A stretch of DNA of 64,000 nucleotides from Clostridia bacterium (lineage in GTDB: Bacteria > Bacillota > Clostridia > Oscillospirales > Acutalibacteraceae), in the NCBI GenBank assembly GCA_017549285.1, contig JAFYVE010000027.1, forward strand, positions 16,835 through 80,834. The letters are read 5' to 3'. The position numbers and the translations under genes are program-made. The notes beneath the pieces are model-generated. The model had not been told where the DNA came from. It did no database searches and worked only from the letters and a program-made list of their open reading frames with translations. Positions within the stretch are counted from its first letter, which is position 1. Every line of letters begins with the position of its first letter. Positions 50,180 to 58,006 of the stretch are shown here, in pieces.

Positions 50180-51670
50180 ATGAATATATTTGATGCAATT
50201 GAGTCGTTACTTGAATACGGTGAAAAACATTCACTTTTTGAAAAGGAAGACAGAGTTTACTGCCGTAACCTTATTCTCGATGTTCTTCATCTTGATTCAA
50301 TGGAAGATGCAGTAATCAATGATGCAGAATTACAGGACATTCTGAAGGTTATTCTTGACTATGCCTGTGAAAAGGGTATTATCGAGGATTCCGTTACATA
50401 CAGAGACCTTTTTGATACAAAGGTTATGAATTGCATGATGCCCAGACCTTCAGAAGTTATAAAGAAGTTCAAGACATTATATAATGAAGACCCGAAAAAG
50501 GCAACCGAATATTATTATGATATCAGCCGTGCTTCTGACTACATCCGTACATACCGTGTAAAGAACGATATGAAATGGCTTGCAGAAACTCCCTACGGCG
50601 AAATGGATATAACAATCAATCTTTCAAAGCCTGAAAAGGACCCCAAGGCTATTGCCGCAGCAGCTAAAATGAAGGCTGCATCATACCCCAAATGTATGCT
50701 TTGCAAGGAAAATGAAGGCTATGCAGGCAGAGTGAATCACCCGGCAAGGGAAAACCACAGAATTATCCCTCTTACAGTTGACGGCGGTGAGTGGTTTATT
50801 CAGTATTCACCCTATGTCTATTATAATGAACATTGTATCGTTTTCAACGGTGAGCATACACCTATGAAAATTGATAAGAGTGCATTCAGAAAACTTTTTG
50901 ATATTGTAAAATATCTTCCTCACTATTTTGTAGGCTCAAATGCAGACCTTCCTATCGTAGGCGGTTCAATCCTTTCACACGAGCATTTTCAGGGCGGTAA
51001 TTATGAATTCGCAATGGCAAAGGCTCCCGTTGAAGAAAAAGTTTCATTTGACGGTTTTGCTGATGTCGAAGCAGGTATTGTCAAGTGGCCTATGACCGTT
51101 ATCCGTCTTTCAGGCAAGGATACTGACAGAATAGTTGACCTTGCAGATAAGATTCTCACATCGTGGAGAGCTTATACAGATGCTGATGCATTCATTTTTG
51201 CAGAAACAGAGGGTGTTCCTCACAACACAATTACACCTATTGCAAGAATGAGAGACGGCAATTACGAGATTGACCTTGTTCTCAGAAACAATATCACAAC
51301 AGAAACCTATCCCGACGGTGTGTATCATCCTCATCCCGAGCATCATCACATCAAGAAAGAAAATATCGGTCTTATTGAAGTTATGGGACTTGCCGTGCTT
51401 CCCGCAAGACTTAAATCAGAAATGGAAAATCTTGCAAAGGCTATGGTTTCGGGTGCTGATATCAGAAAAGACGAGGTTCTCTGCAAGCACGCTGACTGGG
51501 TTGATGAGCTGAAGGCAAAATACAGCGACATCAACGCAGACAATGTTGATGAGATAATCAGAAAAGAAATCGGTATTGTTTATTCTGAAATTCTTGAACA
51601 GTGCGGTGTCTTCTCAAGAGATGAAGAGGGCAGAGCACAGCTCATAAAATTCATAGAAAGTGTGAAATAA
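50180..51670 (+). CDS. galT: UDP-glucose--hexose-1-phosphate uridylyltransferase (Firmicutes-type GalT)
   Basis: A 496-residue cytoplasmic Leloir-pathway enzyme exchanging UMP between UDP-glucose and galactose-1-phosphate. It belongs to the long Firmicutes class, not the 350-residue HPH class. YPKCMLCKENEGYAGRVNHPARENHRIIPL near 173 and GGSILSHEHFQGGNYEF near 260-276 hold the conserved histidine region. The C-terminal domain starts near 345. CCGGAGGG sets the ATG at 50180. No galK or galE is in the window. The SGNH hydrolase gene begins one base after its stop, so the two form an operon. Confidence 0.92.
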   Translation: MNIFDAIESLLEYGEKHSLFEKEDRVYCRNLILDVLHLDSMEDAVINDAELQDILKVILDYACEKGIIEDSVTYRDLFDTKVMNCMMPRPSEVIKKFKTLYNEDPKKATEYYYDISRASDYIRTYRVKNDMKWLAETPYGEMDITINLSKPEKDPKAIAAAAKMKAASYPKCMLCKENEGYAGRVNHPARENHRIIPLTVDGGEWFIQYSPYVYYNEHCIVFNGEHTPMKIDKSAFRKLFDIVKYLPHYFVGSNADLPIVGGSILSHEHFQGGNYEFAMAKAPVEEKVSFDGFADVEAGIVKWPMTVIRLSGKDTDRIVDLADKILTSWRAYTDADAFIFAETEGVPHNTITPIARMRDGNYEIDLVLRNNITTETYPDGVYHPHPEHHHIKKENIGLIEVMGLAVLPARLKSEMENLAKAMVSGADIRKDEVLCKHADWVDELKAKYSDINADNVDEIIRKEIGIVYSEILEQCGVFSRDEEGRAQLIKFIESVK

Positions 51671-51671
51671 T

Positions 51672-52322
51672 ATGAACAGATTTTTTAAAGACGGTATGAC
51701 AATGCTCTTTCAGGGCGACAGCGTAACCGATGCAGGCAGAAACAGAAGCATTCCCGAAGGTCCCTTATGCTTAGGTGAAGGTTATCCCGATGCTTTTTTT
51801 GCTATGTATGGTAATCTTTTTCCTGATAATATGGTCAGATTTGTCAACAGAGGTGTTTCCGGTGACAGGACGAATGACCTTCTTGAAAGATACGAAAAGG
51901 ATTTCAAGGAAGTCAATCCTGATATCATTTCAATTATGATCGGTATCAATAACACATGGCGTAATTTTGACGGCGGTGCCGATTACTGTTCTGCAGAGAG
52001 ATTTGAAGAAGAGTATGAAGAGCTGCTTGCAAAAATCAAGGCAGATATGCCCGACACAAAAATTATGATTATCGAGCAGTTTGCACTTACGGCTCATCCT
52101 GACAGAAATACGTGGCAGGAGGACCTTGATGCAAAGAGAGAGGTAACAAGAAAGCTTGCATTTAAGTATGCTGACTGGTTTGTGCCTATGTATGATATCA
52201 TTACCGAAGCAGCCGAAAACGATTTCGATTTATATGAGCTTTCACCCGACGGTGTTCATCCCGGTGCAACGGGTCACAAACTCATAGCTGTGGAAATGCT
52301 CAAGGCATTTGAAATAATTTGA
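51672..52322 (+). CDS. SGNH/GDSL-type esterase
   Basis: A 216-residue hydrolase without signal peptide. Block I MLFQGDSVTDAGRN holds the nucleophile Ser17, block II NRGVSGDRTNDLL the oxyanion Gly, block III MIGINNTWRNF the Asn, and block V ELSPDGVHPGATGHKL the Asp/His pair. This is the set expected of carbohydrate esterases or acyl hydrolases. With its galT partner directly upstream, deacetylation of a sugar before use is a reasonable guess. It begins one base after the galT stop and ends before a strong terminator. Confidence 0.9.
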   Translation: MNRFFKDGMTMLFQGDSVTDAGRNRSIPEGPLCLGEGYPDAFFAMYGNLFPDNMVRFVNRGVSGDRTNDLLERYEKDFKEVNPDIISIMIGINNTWRNFDGGADYCSAERFEEEYEELLAKIKADMPDTKIMIIEQFALTAHPDRNTWQEDLDAKREVTRKLAFKYADWFVPMYDIITEAAENDFDLYELSPDGVHPGATGHKLIAVEMLKAFEII

Positions 52323-52331
52323 ATAACAGTC

Positions 52332-52359
52332 AAGCCGCATCGTATGATGCGGCTTTTTT
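52332..52359 (+). terminator. Terminator of the galT-esterase operon
   Basis: A 10-bp perfect stem AAGCCGCATC / GATGCGGCTT followed by TTTTTT. Confidence 0.9.
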
Positions 52360-52364
52360 CAGCA

Positions 52365-53330
52365 TTAATAATGGAAGTATTTATAAAAGTTAGGGTACAC
52401 ATTAAGGAATTGCTGAAGAGTTGTTCTTGATGAGGTTGCAGGGTCATTTATCGCAAAATTTGATGCCGTGAGAGCACCGCCTCTGAATGCAGTTATAACA
52501 ACCCAGTGCTGACCTCCCTGAGAATTCTTTGCACCGAAAAGAACGGGTCTGCCTGATTTAAGCAGACTGTAAATCTTTGCAAGGTAATCGGAACTGCTTG
52601 TTGTCACAATGTAATCTGAAGGCCAGTAAACATTACCTGAAGAAGAATAACTGAGTTTCTTTGACATAGTATCCGGATAAATAGTCTTACCCGTACGGTA
52701 TGATTCCATCATAGCAATCCCCGTTGTCACACAACCGATTTTGCCTATGGTTTTTCCCGAATTGCCTATAATTACATTTTTCCATCGTGAATCGATCTGC
52801 TTGTAATCGGGAACATTGAGTGAAATAAGGCTGTAACCGTTATTCTGTGAAACAGTTTTCAGATATGACGATTTTACATACCCTGTTGCGGTTCCGTTAT
52901 AAAGAATGCGGCTCCATTCACCTGATGACGATAAAACAAGAACGGTTTCGTTTTTATAAAGTCTGCCGGTTACGGTATGCGAAAGGGAAGTGCCGTTTCT
53001 TACATTCAGATACCCTGAGCTTATTGAAACCTGCGCAGGCTGTGAGGATTTTAATGTGATGTAATCCTTGTGGCAGTAACCGAAACTGTTTTTTGCGTAT
53101 TCAACATACCACCAGTTGCCGCTGCTGCTTATGAGTGTCACATAAGTATTCTTTTTTAAAGATGAAATAACGGCGGATGATGTGCTTTTGCCGTTTCTGA
53201 CGTTAAGTGAACCGCCCGAAACGGTGACATAACCTGCTGTTGATGATGCGTTTGCCGCTTGTGTGTTGATAGGTAACAAAAGTATTCCCGTGAGAATAAA
53301 ACAAAGAATGAATGATATTGTCTTTTTCAT
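52365..53330 (-). CDS. Secreted protein with two SH3b domains and a C39-like cysteine peptidase domain
   Basis: A 321-residue exported protein. A signal peptide (1 to about 25) is followed by SH3b domains at about 29-92 (YVTVSGGSLNVRNGKSTSSAVISSLKKN...) and 97-160 (SISSGYLNVRNGTSLSHTVTGRLYKN...). A papain-like C39-type domain starts near 175, with the likely nucleophile Cys in KIGCVTTG near 199, His in GGQHWVVI near 274 and Asp in FAINDPA near 293. It may cut wall peptides or secreted peptides after binding the wall. The start at 53330 follows GAGGTG; the frame upstream to 53408 lacks such a site. Confidence 0.85.
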   Translation of the reverse strand: MKKTISFILCFILTGILLLPINTQAANASSTAGYVTVSGGSLNVRNGKSTSSAVISSLKKNTYVTLISSSGNWWYVEYAKNSFGYCHKDYITLKSSQPAQVSISSGYLNVRNGTSLSHTVTGRLYKNETVLVLSSSGEWSRILYNGTATGYVKSSYLKTVSQNNGYSLISLNVPDYKQIDSRWKNVIIGNSGKTIGKIGCVTTGIAMMESYRTGKTIYPDTMSKKLSYSSSGNVYWPSDYIVTTSSSDYLAKIYSLLKSGRPVLFGAKNSQGGQHWVVITAFRGGALTASNFAINDPATSSRTTLQQFLNVYPNFYKYFHY

Positions 53331-53420
53331 TTTACACCTCTTTTTTTTGTGTGAATCTGAGCATATATGCATTTGAATGATATCACAGATACGGTGTAAA
53401 GGGAACACGCCAAATGTTGT

Positions 53421-53453
53421 AAAAAAGCTGCCTCAGAACTGAGACAGCTTTTT
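53421..53453 (-). terminator. Terminator of htpG
   Basis: AAAAAGCTG...CAGCTTTTT stem with an inner CTCAG/CTGAG pair, downstream of the htpG stop on the minus strand. Confidence 0.8.
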
Positions 53454-53459
53454 GAATAA

Positions 53460-53499
53460 GAAATTATCGGGATGAATTAAAGCGATATATTGTTGTTTA
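53460..53499. repeat. Degenerate minimal copy of the AATTTGTCG family at the htpG stop
   Basis: GAAATTATCGGGATG, then GCGATATATTGTTGTTTA. It resembles the 37-bp copy at 23134 and likewise ends in the stop codon of a minus-strand gene, here htpG. Confidence 0.45.
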
Positions 53500-55365
53500 T
53501 TCCATAAGTTCACTTACAAGACTGCAGAATTCTGCAGGGTCCTCGATTGAAAGACCGCCGATGAGTCTTGCCTGCATATAAAGTAGTTTTGTGTATTTTT
53601 TGAGCTTTTCGTCATCGATGCATCTGAGCCTTGCTGCAACGGGATGTGAAGCATTGATTTCAAGGACTGTTTCTGCTTTTATGCCTGTTGCCCCGGGCAT
53701 TGCATTAAGCACTTTTTCCATTTCAGTTGAAAGCATACCCTCACTTGTAAGGCAGGAAGCGTGATTCTTGAGTGCGTTTGTGAAACGTACTTCATTTACG
53801 CTGTTGTCGAGATATGACTTCATTTTTGTGAGCATATCCTTTGCGTCTTCGTTTTCCTTTTTAAGTGCTTCTTTTTCTTCGTCAGTGTTAAGATCAAGCT
53901 TGTCTGCGCAGACATTCACAAAGCCTTTATCCTGATACTTCATAAGCATCTGGATTGCGAATTCATCAACATTTTCCGTGAAATAAAGGATTTCAAAGCC
54001 CTTGTCTTTAACTGCTTCAACCTGAGGAAGCATATCTATCTTTGACTTTGTTTCACCGCAGGCATAGTAGATGTTTTCCTGTCCTTCTTTCATTCTTTCA
54101 ACATACTCTTCGAGTGTTGCGAATTTGTCTTCATGTGAAGAAATGAACATAAGAAGGTCCTGAAGATTTTCCTTGTTTGCACCGTAATTCTCATAAAGAC
54201 CGTATTTGAGCTGTGCACCGAAAGCCTTGTAGAATTCTTCGTAAATTTCTCTGTCCTTACGGAGCATTGTGATAAGCTCCTGTCTTATCTTCTTTTCAAC
54301 AGTTTTTGCGATAAGTTTTAACTGATAGTCGTGCTGAAGCACTTCACGTGAAATATTGAGTGAAAGGTCTGCCGAATCAACAAGTCCCTTTACAAAACTG
54401 AAATAATCGGGAAGCAGGTCGGGGCACTTATCCATAATAAGTACGCCGTTTGAGTAGAGTGCAAGTCCCTTTTCGAAGTTCTTTGTGTAGTAGTCGTAAG
54501 GTGCTCTCTTCGGGATGTAAAGAAGTGCATCGTATGTTGCCTGACCTTCCACTTTGCTGTGGATTACCTTTGCAGGCTTTTCAAAATCATAGAATTTATC
54601 TGAATAGAAGGTGTTGTATTCTTCCTCGGTGATTTCCGACTTATTCTTTCTCCAGAGAGGAATCATACTGTTAAGAGTTTTTGTTTCTGTTACCTGTTCA
54701 TACTCACCCTCTTTATCTTCTGAGGGCTTTGTTGTTGTGACATCCATAACAATGGGATATCTGATATAGTCTGAGTATTTCTTTACAATAGCTGAAAGAC
54801 GGTAAGTGTCAAGATAATCTGAATAATTGTCTTCTTCTGTGTCTTCCTTGAGATAAAGTGTGATAACTGTACCTGCTGTTTCTTTTTCTGCCTCTTCAAT
54901 TGTATATCCGTCAGCACCTTCACTTATCCAGATGTTGGCTTTTTCTTCACCGAAAGCTTTTGAAAGAACGGAGACCTTATCTGCAACCATAAATGCAGAA
55001 TAGAAGCCTACGCCGAACTGGCCGATGATTTCAACATCTGTCTTTTCGTCCAGATTCTTCTTAAAATCGAGTGAACCGCTCTTTGCGATTGTGCCGAGAT
55101 TGTTTTCGAGCTCTTTTGCAGTCATACCGCAGCCGTTATCTTCAATCGTGAGTGTACCTGCATCCTTATCGGAAGTGATGATAATTTTAAAATCATCCTT
55201 TGAGAGATTTACGCTGTCATCGGTAAGTGAGCGGAAGTAGAGCTTGTCAACAGCATCACTTGCGTTTGAAATCAGTTCACGCAGGAAGATTTCCTTATGT
55301 GTATAGATTGAATTGATCATCATATCAAGCAATTTCTTTGATTCTGCCTTGAATTGCTTTTTCAT
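53497..55365 (-). CDS. htpG: Molecular chaperone HtpG (Hsp90)
   Basis: A 622-residue cytoplasmic chaperone. The N-terminal GHKL ATPase contains ELISNASDAVDKL, IEDNGCGMTAKELENNLGTIAKSG and IGQFGVGFYSAFMVADKV. The middle domain has IPLWRKNKSEITEEEYNTFY and GVLIMDKCPDLLPDYFSFVKGLVDSADLSLNISREVLQ, and a C-terminal dimerisation region follows. Length matches the family (about 620-630). Of several in-frame ATGs the one at 55365 is best spaced from AAAAGGA. A CIRCE operator and a consensus-like promoter lie directly upstream, so heat-shock control by HrcA is expected. Confidence 0.95.
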   Translation of the reverse strand: MKKQFKAESKKLLDMMINSIYTHKEIFLRELISNASDAVDKLYFRSLTDDSVNLSKDDFKIIITSDKDAGTLTIEDNGCGMTAKELENNLGTIAKSGSLDFKKNLDEKTDVEIIGQFGVGFYSAFMVADKVSVLSKAFGEEKANIWISEGADGYTIEEAEKETAGTVITLYLKEDTEEDNYSDYLDTYRLSAIVKKYSDYIRYPIVMDVTTTKPSEDKEGEYEQVTETKTLNSMIPLWRKNKSEITEEEYNTFYSDKFYDFEKPAKVIHSKVEGQATYDALLYIPKRAPYDYYTKNFEKGLALYSNGVLIMDKCPDLLPDYFSFVKGLVDSADLSLNISREVLQHDYQLKLIAKTVEKKIRQELITMLRKDREIYEEFYKAFGAQLKYGLYENYGANKENLQDLLMFISSHEDKFATLEEYVERMKEGQENIYYACGETKSKIDMLPQVEAVKDKGFEILYFTENVDEFAIQMLMKYQDKGFVNVCADKLDLNTDEEKEALKKENEDAKDMLTKMKSYLDNSVNEVRFTNALKNHASCLTSEGMLSTEMEKVLNAMPGATGIKAETVLEINASHPVAARLRCIDDEKLKKYTKLLYMQARLIGGLSIEDPAEFCSLVSELME

Positions 55366-55388
55366 ATTTTTCATCCTTTTAATGTTTA

Positions 55389-55415
55389 TTAGCACTCCCA
55401 TATTGAGAGTGCTAA
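55389..55415 (-). promoter_or_regulatory. CIRCE operator of htpG
   Basis: Perfect TTAGCACTC - 9 bases - GAGTGCTAA, the HrcA-binding element. It lies between the htpG promoter and its start codon. Confidence 0.95.
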
Positions 55416-55419
55416 TAAT

Positions 55420-55447
55420 AGTATAATCCTAAATTTTCCTTTGTCAA
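55420..55447 (-). promoter_or_regulatory. Sigma-A promoter of htpG
   Basis: On the minus strand consensus TTGACA (55442-55447), a 16-base spacer, and TATACT (55420-55425). The CIRCE element starts 5 bases downstream of the -10. Confidence 0.8.
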
Positions 55448-55500
55448 CACTTTTTTTGAAAAAAATATTCAAAATCACACGCAGATATAGTATAATAAAT

Positions 55501-55854
55501 TTACTTCGATTTCGGTTTTGTCATAAAGGCTACAACCACGCCTGAAAGAAGGGCTGCCATAACACCTGCGGCACACGAAGTCAGAGGCCCTGTCAGTACA
55601 CCGATGAGCCCCTGCTCTTCAATTGCTTTTTTTGTGCCTTCAACAAGAGTGTGACCAAAGCCCGTCAGTGGCACCGTAGCTCCTGCCCCGGCAAACTCCT
55701 TGAGTGGTCCGTAAATGCCGATTGCCGACAGAATAACACCTGAAATCACGAAACCTACAAGTATTTTACCTGGTGTGAGCTTTGTGTTGTCAATAAGAAT
55801 CTGACCTATTACACATATTGCTCCGCCCACAAGAAATGCTTTGAGAAAATCCAT
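55501..55854 (-). CDS. spoVAE: Stage V sporulation protein AE
   Basis: A 117-residue membrane protein with about four helices. FLVGGAICVIGQILIDNTKLTPGKILVGFVISGVILSAIGIYGPLKEFAGAGATVPLTGFGHTLVEG is the standard SpoVAE sequence. With SpoVAC it forms the membrane part of the spore dipicolinic-acid channel. The ATG at 55854 follows GAGGTG; the frame upstream to 55884 lacks one. It stands alone, away from spoVAD (48802, opposite strand); no spoVAC is in the window. Confidence 0.92.
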   Translation of the reverse strand: MDFLKAFLVGGAICVIGQILIDNTKLTPGKILVGFVISGVILSAIGIYGPLKEFAGAGATVPLTGFGHTLVEGTKKAIEEQGLIGVLTGPLTSCAAGVMAALLSGVVVAFMTKPKSK

Positions 55855-55913
55855 AAAAATACACCTCGTTATGAGTGTTACCATAAATTTTTTTATTATT
55901 CGGAGATGAAAAA

Positions 55914-56702
55914 ATGCTTATCTGTCCCGTTTGTTCAGGTGAACTTTTAAAAATTGAAAATACATATAAATGCGAAAAAAATCACTCTTTTGATATGGCA
56001 AAAGAGGGATATGTAAACCTGCTTTCAGGCAGACACAAGGCAGGGGAACTTATAGGTGACAATCGTGATATGGCAAAAGCAAGAAGACTTTTTCTTGAAA
56101 CGGGTTGTTACGATTTTCTTGCAGAGAGTATCTGTGAATATATAGATAAAAATGACAATGTGCTTGATATTTCCTGCGGTGAGGGGTATTATACCGACTT
56201 TTTCAGAAGAAAAACCGGTGCCTCTGTCAGCGGATTTGACATTTCAAAAGAAATGATAAAGCTTGCGGCAAAAAAGTATAAAGAAACATTTTTTTTCGTT
56301 GCAAATATCGCAAGAATTCCTCTGATGGATGAGTGTGTCGATAAAGCAATACAGATTTGTGCTCCGTTTTCCGAAAAAGAGTTTGCAAGAATAATGAAAA
56401 AAGACGGTATTCTCCTCTCGGTTGTGCCCGGAAAAAGACATCTGTGGGGACTCAAGGAGCTTTTGTACGACACACCTTATGAAAACAATGAAGATGTTTC
56501 CGGATATGAATCATTTATAAAAACAGAAACCGTGACGGTAAGAGATAAAGCAGTTATAACCGGTAAAGATATAGTAATGAGTCTTTTTGCTATGACTCCC
56601 TATTACTACAAGACAAGTGATGCTGATAAAAAGAAGATTGAAAACCTTGATTCACTTGAAACAGAGCTTGAATTTGATATAAGGATTTTCAGAAGAAAAT
56701 AA
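55914..56702 (+). CDS. RlmA-like rRNA guanine-N1 methyltransferase
   Basis: A 262-residue S-adenosylmethionine-dependent methyltransferase. A zinc-ribbon at the N-terminus (Cys4, Cys7, Cys20, His24 in CPVC...CEKNHSFD) is followed by DMAKEGYVNLLSG and a Rossmann methyltransferase fold (VLDISCGEGYYTDFF near 83). This architecture is that of RlmA(I/II), which methylates 23S rRNA at G745 or G748. Some RlmA(II) enzymes influence tylosin susceptibility; whether this one does is unknown. GGAGATG precedes the ATG. It is divergent from spoVAE. Confidence 0.88.
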   Translation: MLICPVCSGELLKIENTYKCEKNHSFDMAKEGYVNLLSGRHKAGELIGDNRDMAKARRLFLETGCYDFLAESICEYIDKNDNVLDISCGEGYYTDFFRRKTGASVSGFDISKEMIKLAAKKYKETFFFVANIARIPLMDECVDKAIQICAPFSEKEFARIMKKDGILLSVVPGKRHLWGLKELLYDTPYENNEDVSGYESFIKTETVTVRDKAVITGKDIVMSLFAMTPYYYKTSDADKKKIENLDSLETELEFDIRIFRRK

Positions 56703-56867
56703 AAACGAAAGAAGGCGGTCACCGCAAGGCAACCGTCTTCTCCGTAAATTTGTGAAAGGGTTTAATTAAAGAATGTCTTAAGAGGATTACTCCTGAAGAC
56801 ACCCCGATTATATATTCTTATGCTTGAAAAATCCTTGAAACTGCTTAATATAAAATAAATATATTAA

Positions 56868-56896
56868 TTGACATTGATGAAAATAATTGATATAAT
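56868..56896 (+). promoter_or_regulatory. Sigma-A promoter of the lipoprotein-kinase unit
   Basis: Consensus TTGACA 56868-56873, a 17-base spacer, and consensus TATAAT 56891-56896. Confidence 0.88.
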
Positions 56897-56923
56897 AAAA
56901 TTTAAAGTAGAGGTATCATTTTT

Positions 56924-58006
56924 ATGAAAAAAATCATATCGGTTCTTGTCGTTATTGCTCTGCTTTGTTCTTTATTCTGCAGTTGTTCCGTTAAGGGGAA
57001 CGGCAGCGTTATCACAATTAATGAGAATACTCATATTGATAAGGGCGTATTTGCATATTTTCTGAATGAGGCATTATATTCGGCAGACTCAATGACCGAA
57101 AGTGCCTGTATTGAAGCTGCAACAACAGATGCAATCGAATATGTTGCAATAAATACGCAGTTCAGAAACCTCGGAAGAGAATTATCTGCAAACGATAAAG
57201 CCGCTGTTTCAAGAGAAACAAATGCCTTATGGCGTATGTATGGTGATTACTATACCGAAATCGGTGTTTCAAAGGATACATTCTTCAAAATAAAGCAGTA
57301 TGAGTTCTGCAGAAAAGAGCTCTGCCTTGCTCTCTATGATACCGACGGTACCTCACCTCTGAATGAAGAATATATAAAGCAGTATTTTACGGCAAATTAT
57401 GTCGGAATAAAATATTTTTACGAAGACCTTTATAAGGTTCTTTCACCGGAGCAGTATGCGGCATTGTCACCCTCTGACAATGCTGTGTATGATGCAGAAA
57501 AAAAAGCCGCCGCAGAAAGATATAACAGCAACAGCGAAATTGCCAATTATGTCAACAGCGGTGTCTATAATATGGACGAAGCTTTTATGGCTGTAACGGG
57601 TCAGGTGTCGGCAGATATAAGTGTTTCGGCAGCCGTTGTGGGCAGAAATGATTCCTCATTCTCAAAGGAATTCATTGACGTTGTTTTTAAACAGCCTACG
57701 GGCAGTGCATTCATCATTACAAATGCGGATAAAAGCTATATGTACTTTATCGAAAGAGTAGACCTTCTTGATGATAAATACGGATTTTACGAAGAATACC
57801 GTGAAAGCTGCCTTATTGCAGTTTCTGAAAGTTTCTTTGTGAATGAAATTAATAAATGGACTCAGACCTATCACGCTGTGCGACACCTCAATGTTGCAAA
57901 ACAGTGCTACAGAAAAATCAGAAATGTTGACCGGAGTAAATATGCAGGTACCGAAAACTTTGTTTTTCCTGAATTTTTACCCCGCAATCCGGAGGATATA
58001 AAGTAA
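56924..58006 (+). CDS. Lipoprotein with SurA/PrsA-like helical architecture
   Basis: A 360-residue exported lipoprotein with signal peptide ending LFCSC (two adjacent candidate cysteines, about 20-22). ITINENTHIDKGVFAYFLNEALYSAD near 31-56 resembles the N-terminal chaperone part of SurA/PrsA-like proteins, followed by a long helical region with YIKQYFTANYVGIKYFYEDLYK. A parvulin isomerase domain is not clearly visible, so the function may be chaperone-like only. Its stop overlaps the start of the kinase gene (TAATG), an odd partner for a surface lipoprotein. Confidence 0.6.
   Translation: MKKIISVLVVIALLCSLFCSCSVKGNGSVITINENTHIDKGVFAYFLNEALYSADSMTESACIEAATTDAIEYVAINTQFRNLGRELSANDKAAVSRETNALWRMYGDYYTEIGVSKDTFFKIKQYEFCRKELCLALYDTDGTSPLNEEYIKQYFTANYVGIKYFYEDLYKVLSPEQYAALSPSDNAVYDAEKKAAAERYNSNSEIANYVNSGVYNMDEAFMAVTGQVSADISVSAAVVGRNDSSFSKEFIDVVFKQPTGSAFIITNADKSYMYFIERVDLLDDKYGFYEEYRESCLIAVSESFFVNEINKWTQTYHAVRHLNVAKQCYRKIRNVDRSKYAGTENFVFPEFLPRNPEDIK

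Noticed and set aside
55855-55913. Sigma-G promoter for spoVAE, and likewise upstream of spoVAD
   Set aside because: GAATA-like and CATA-like words occur but not at the 17-18 base spacing expected.
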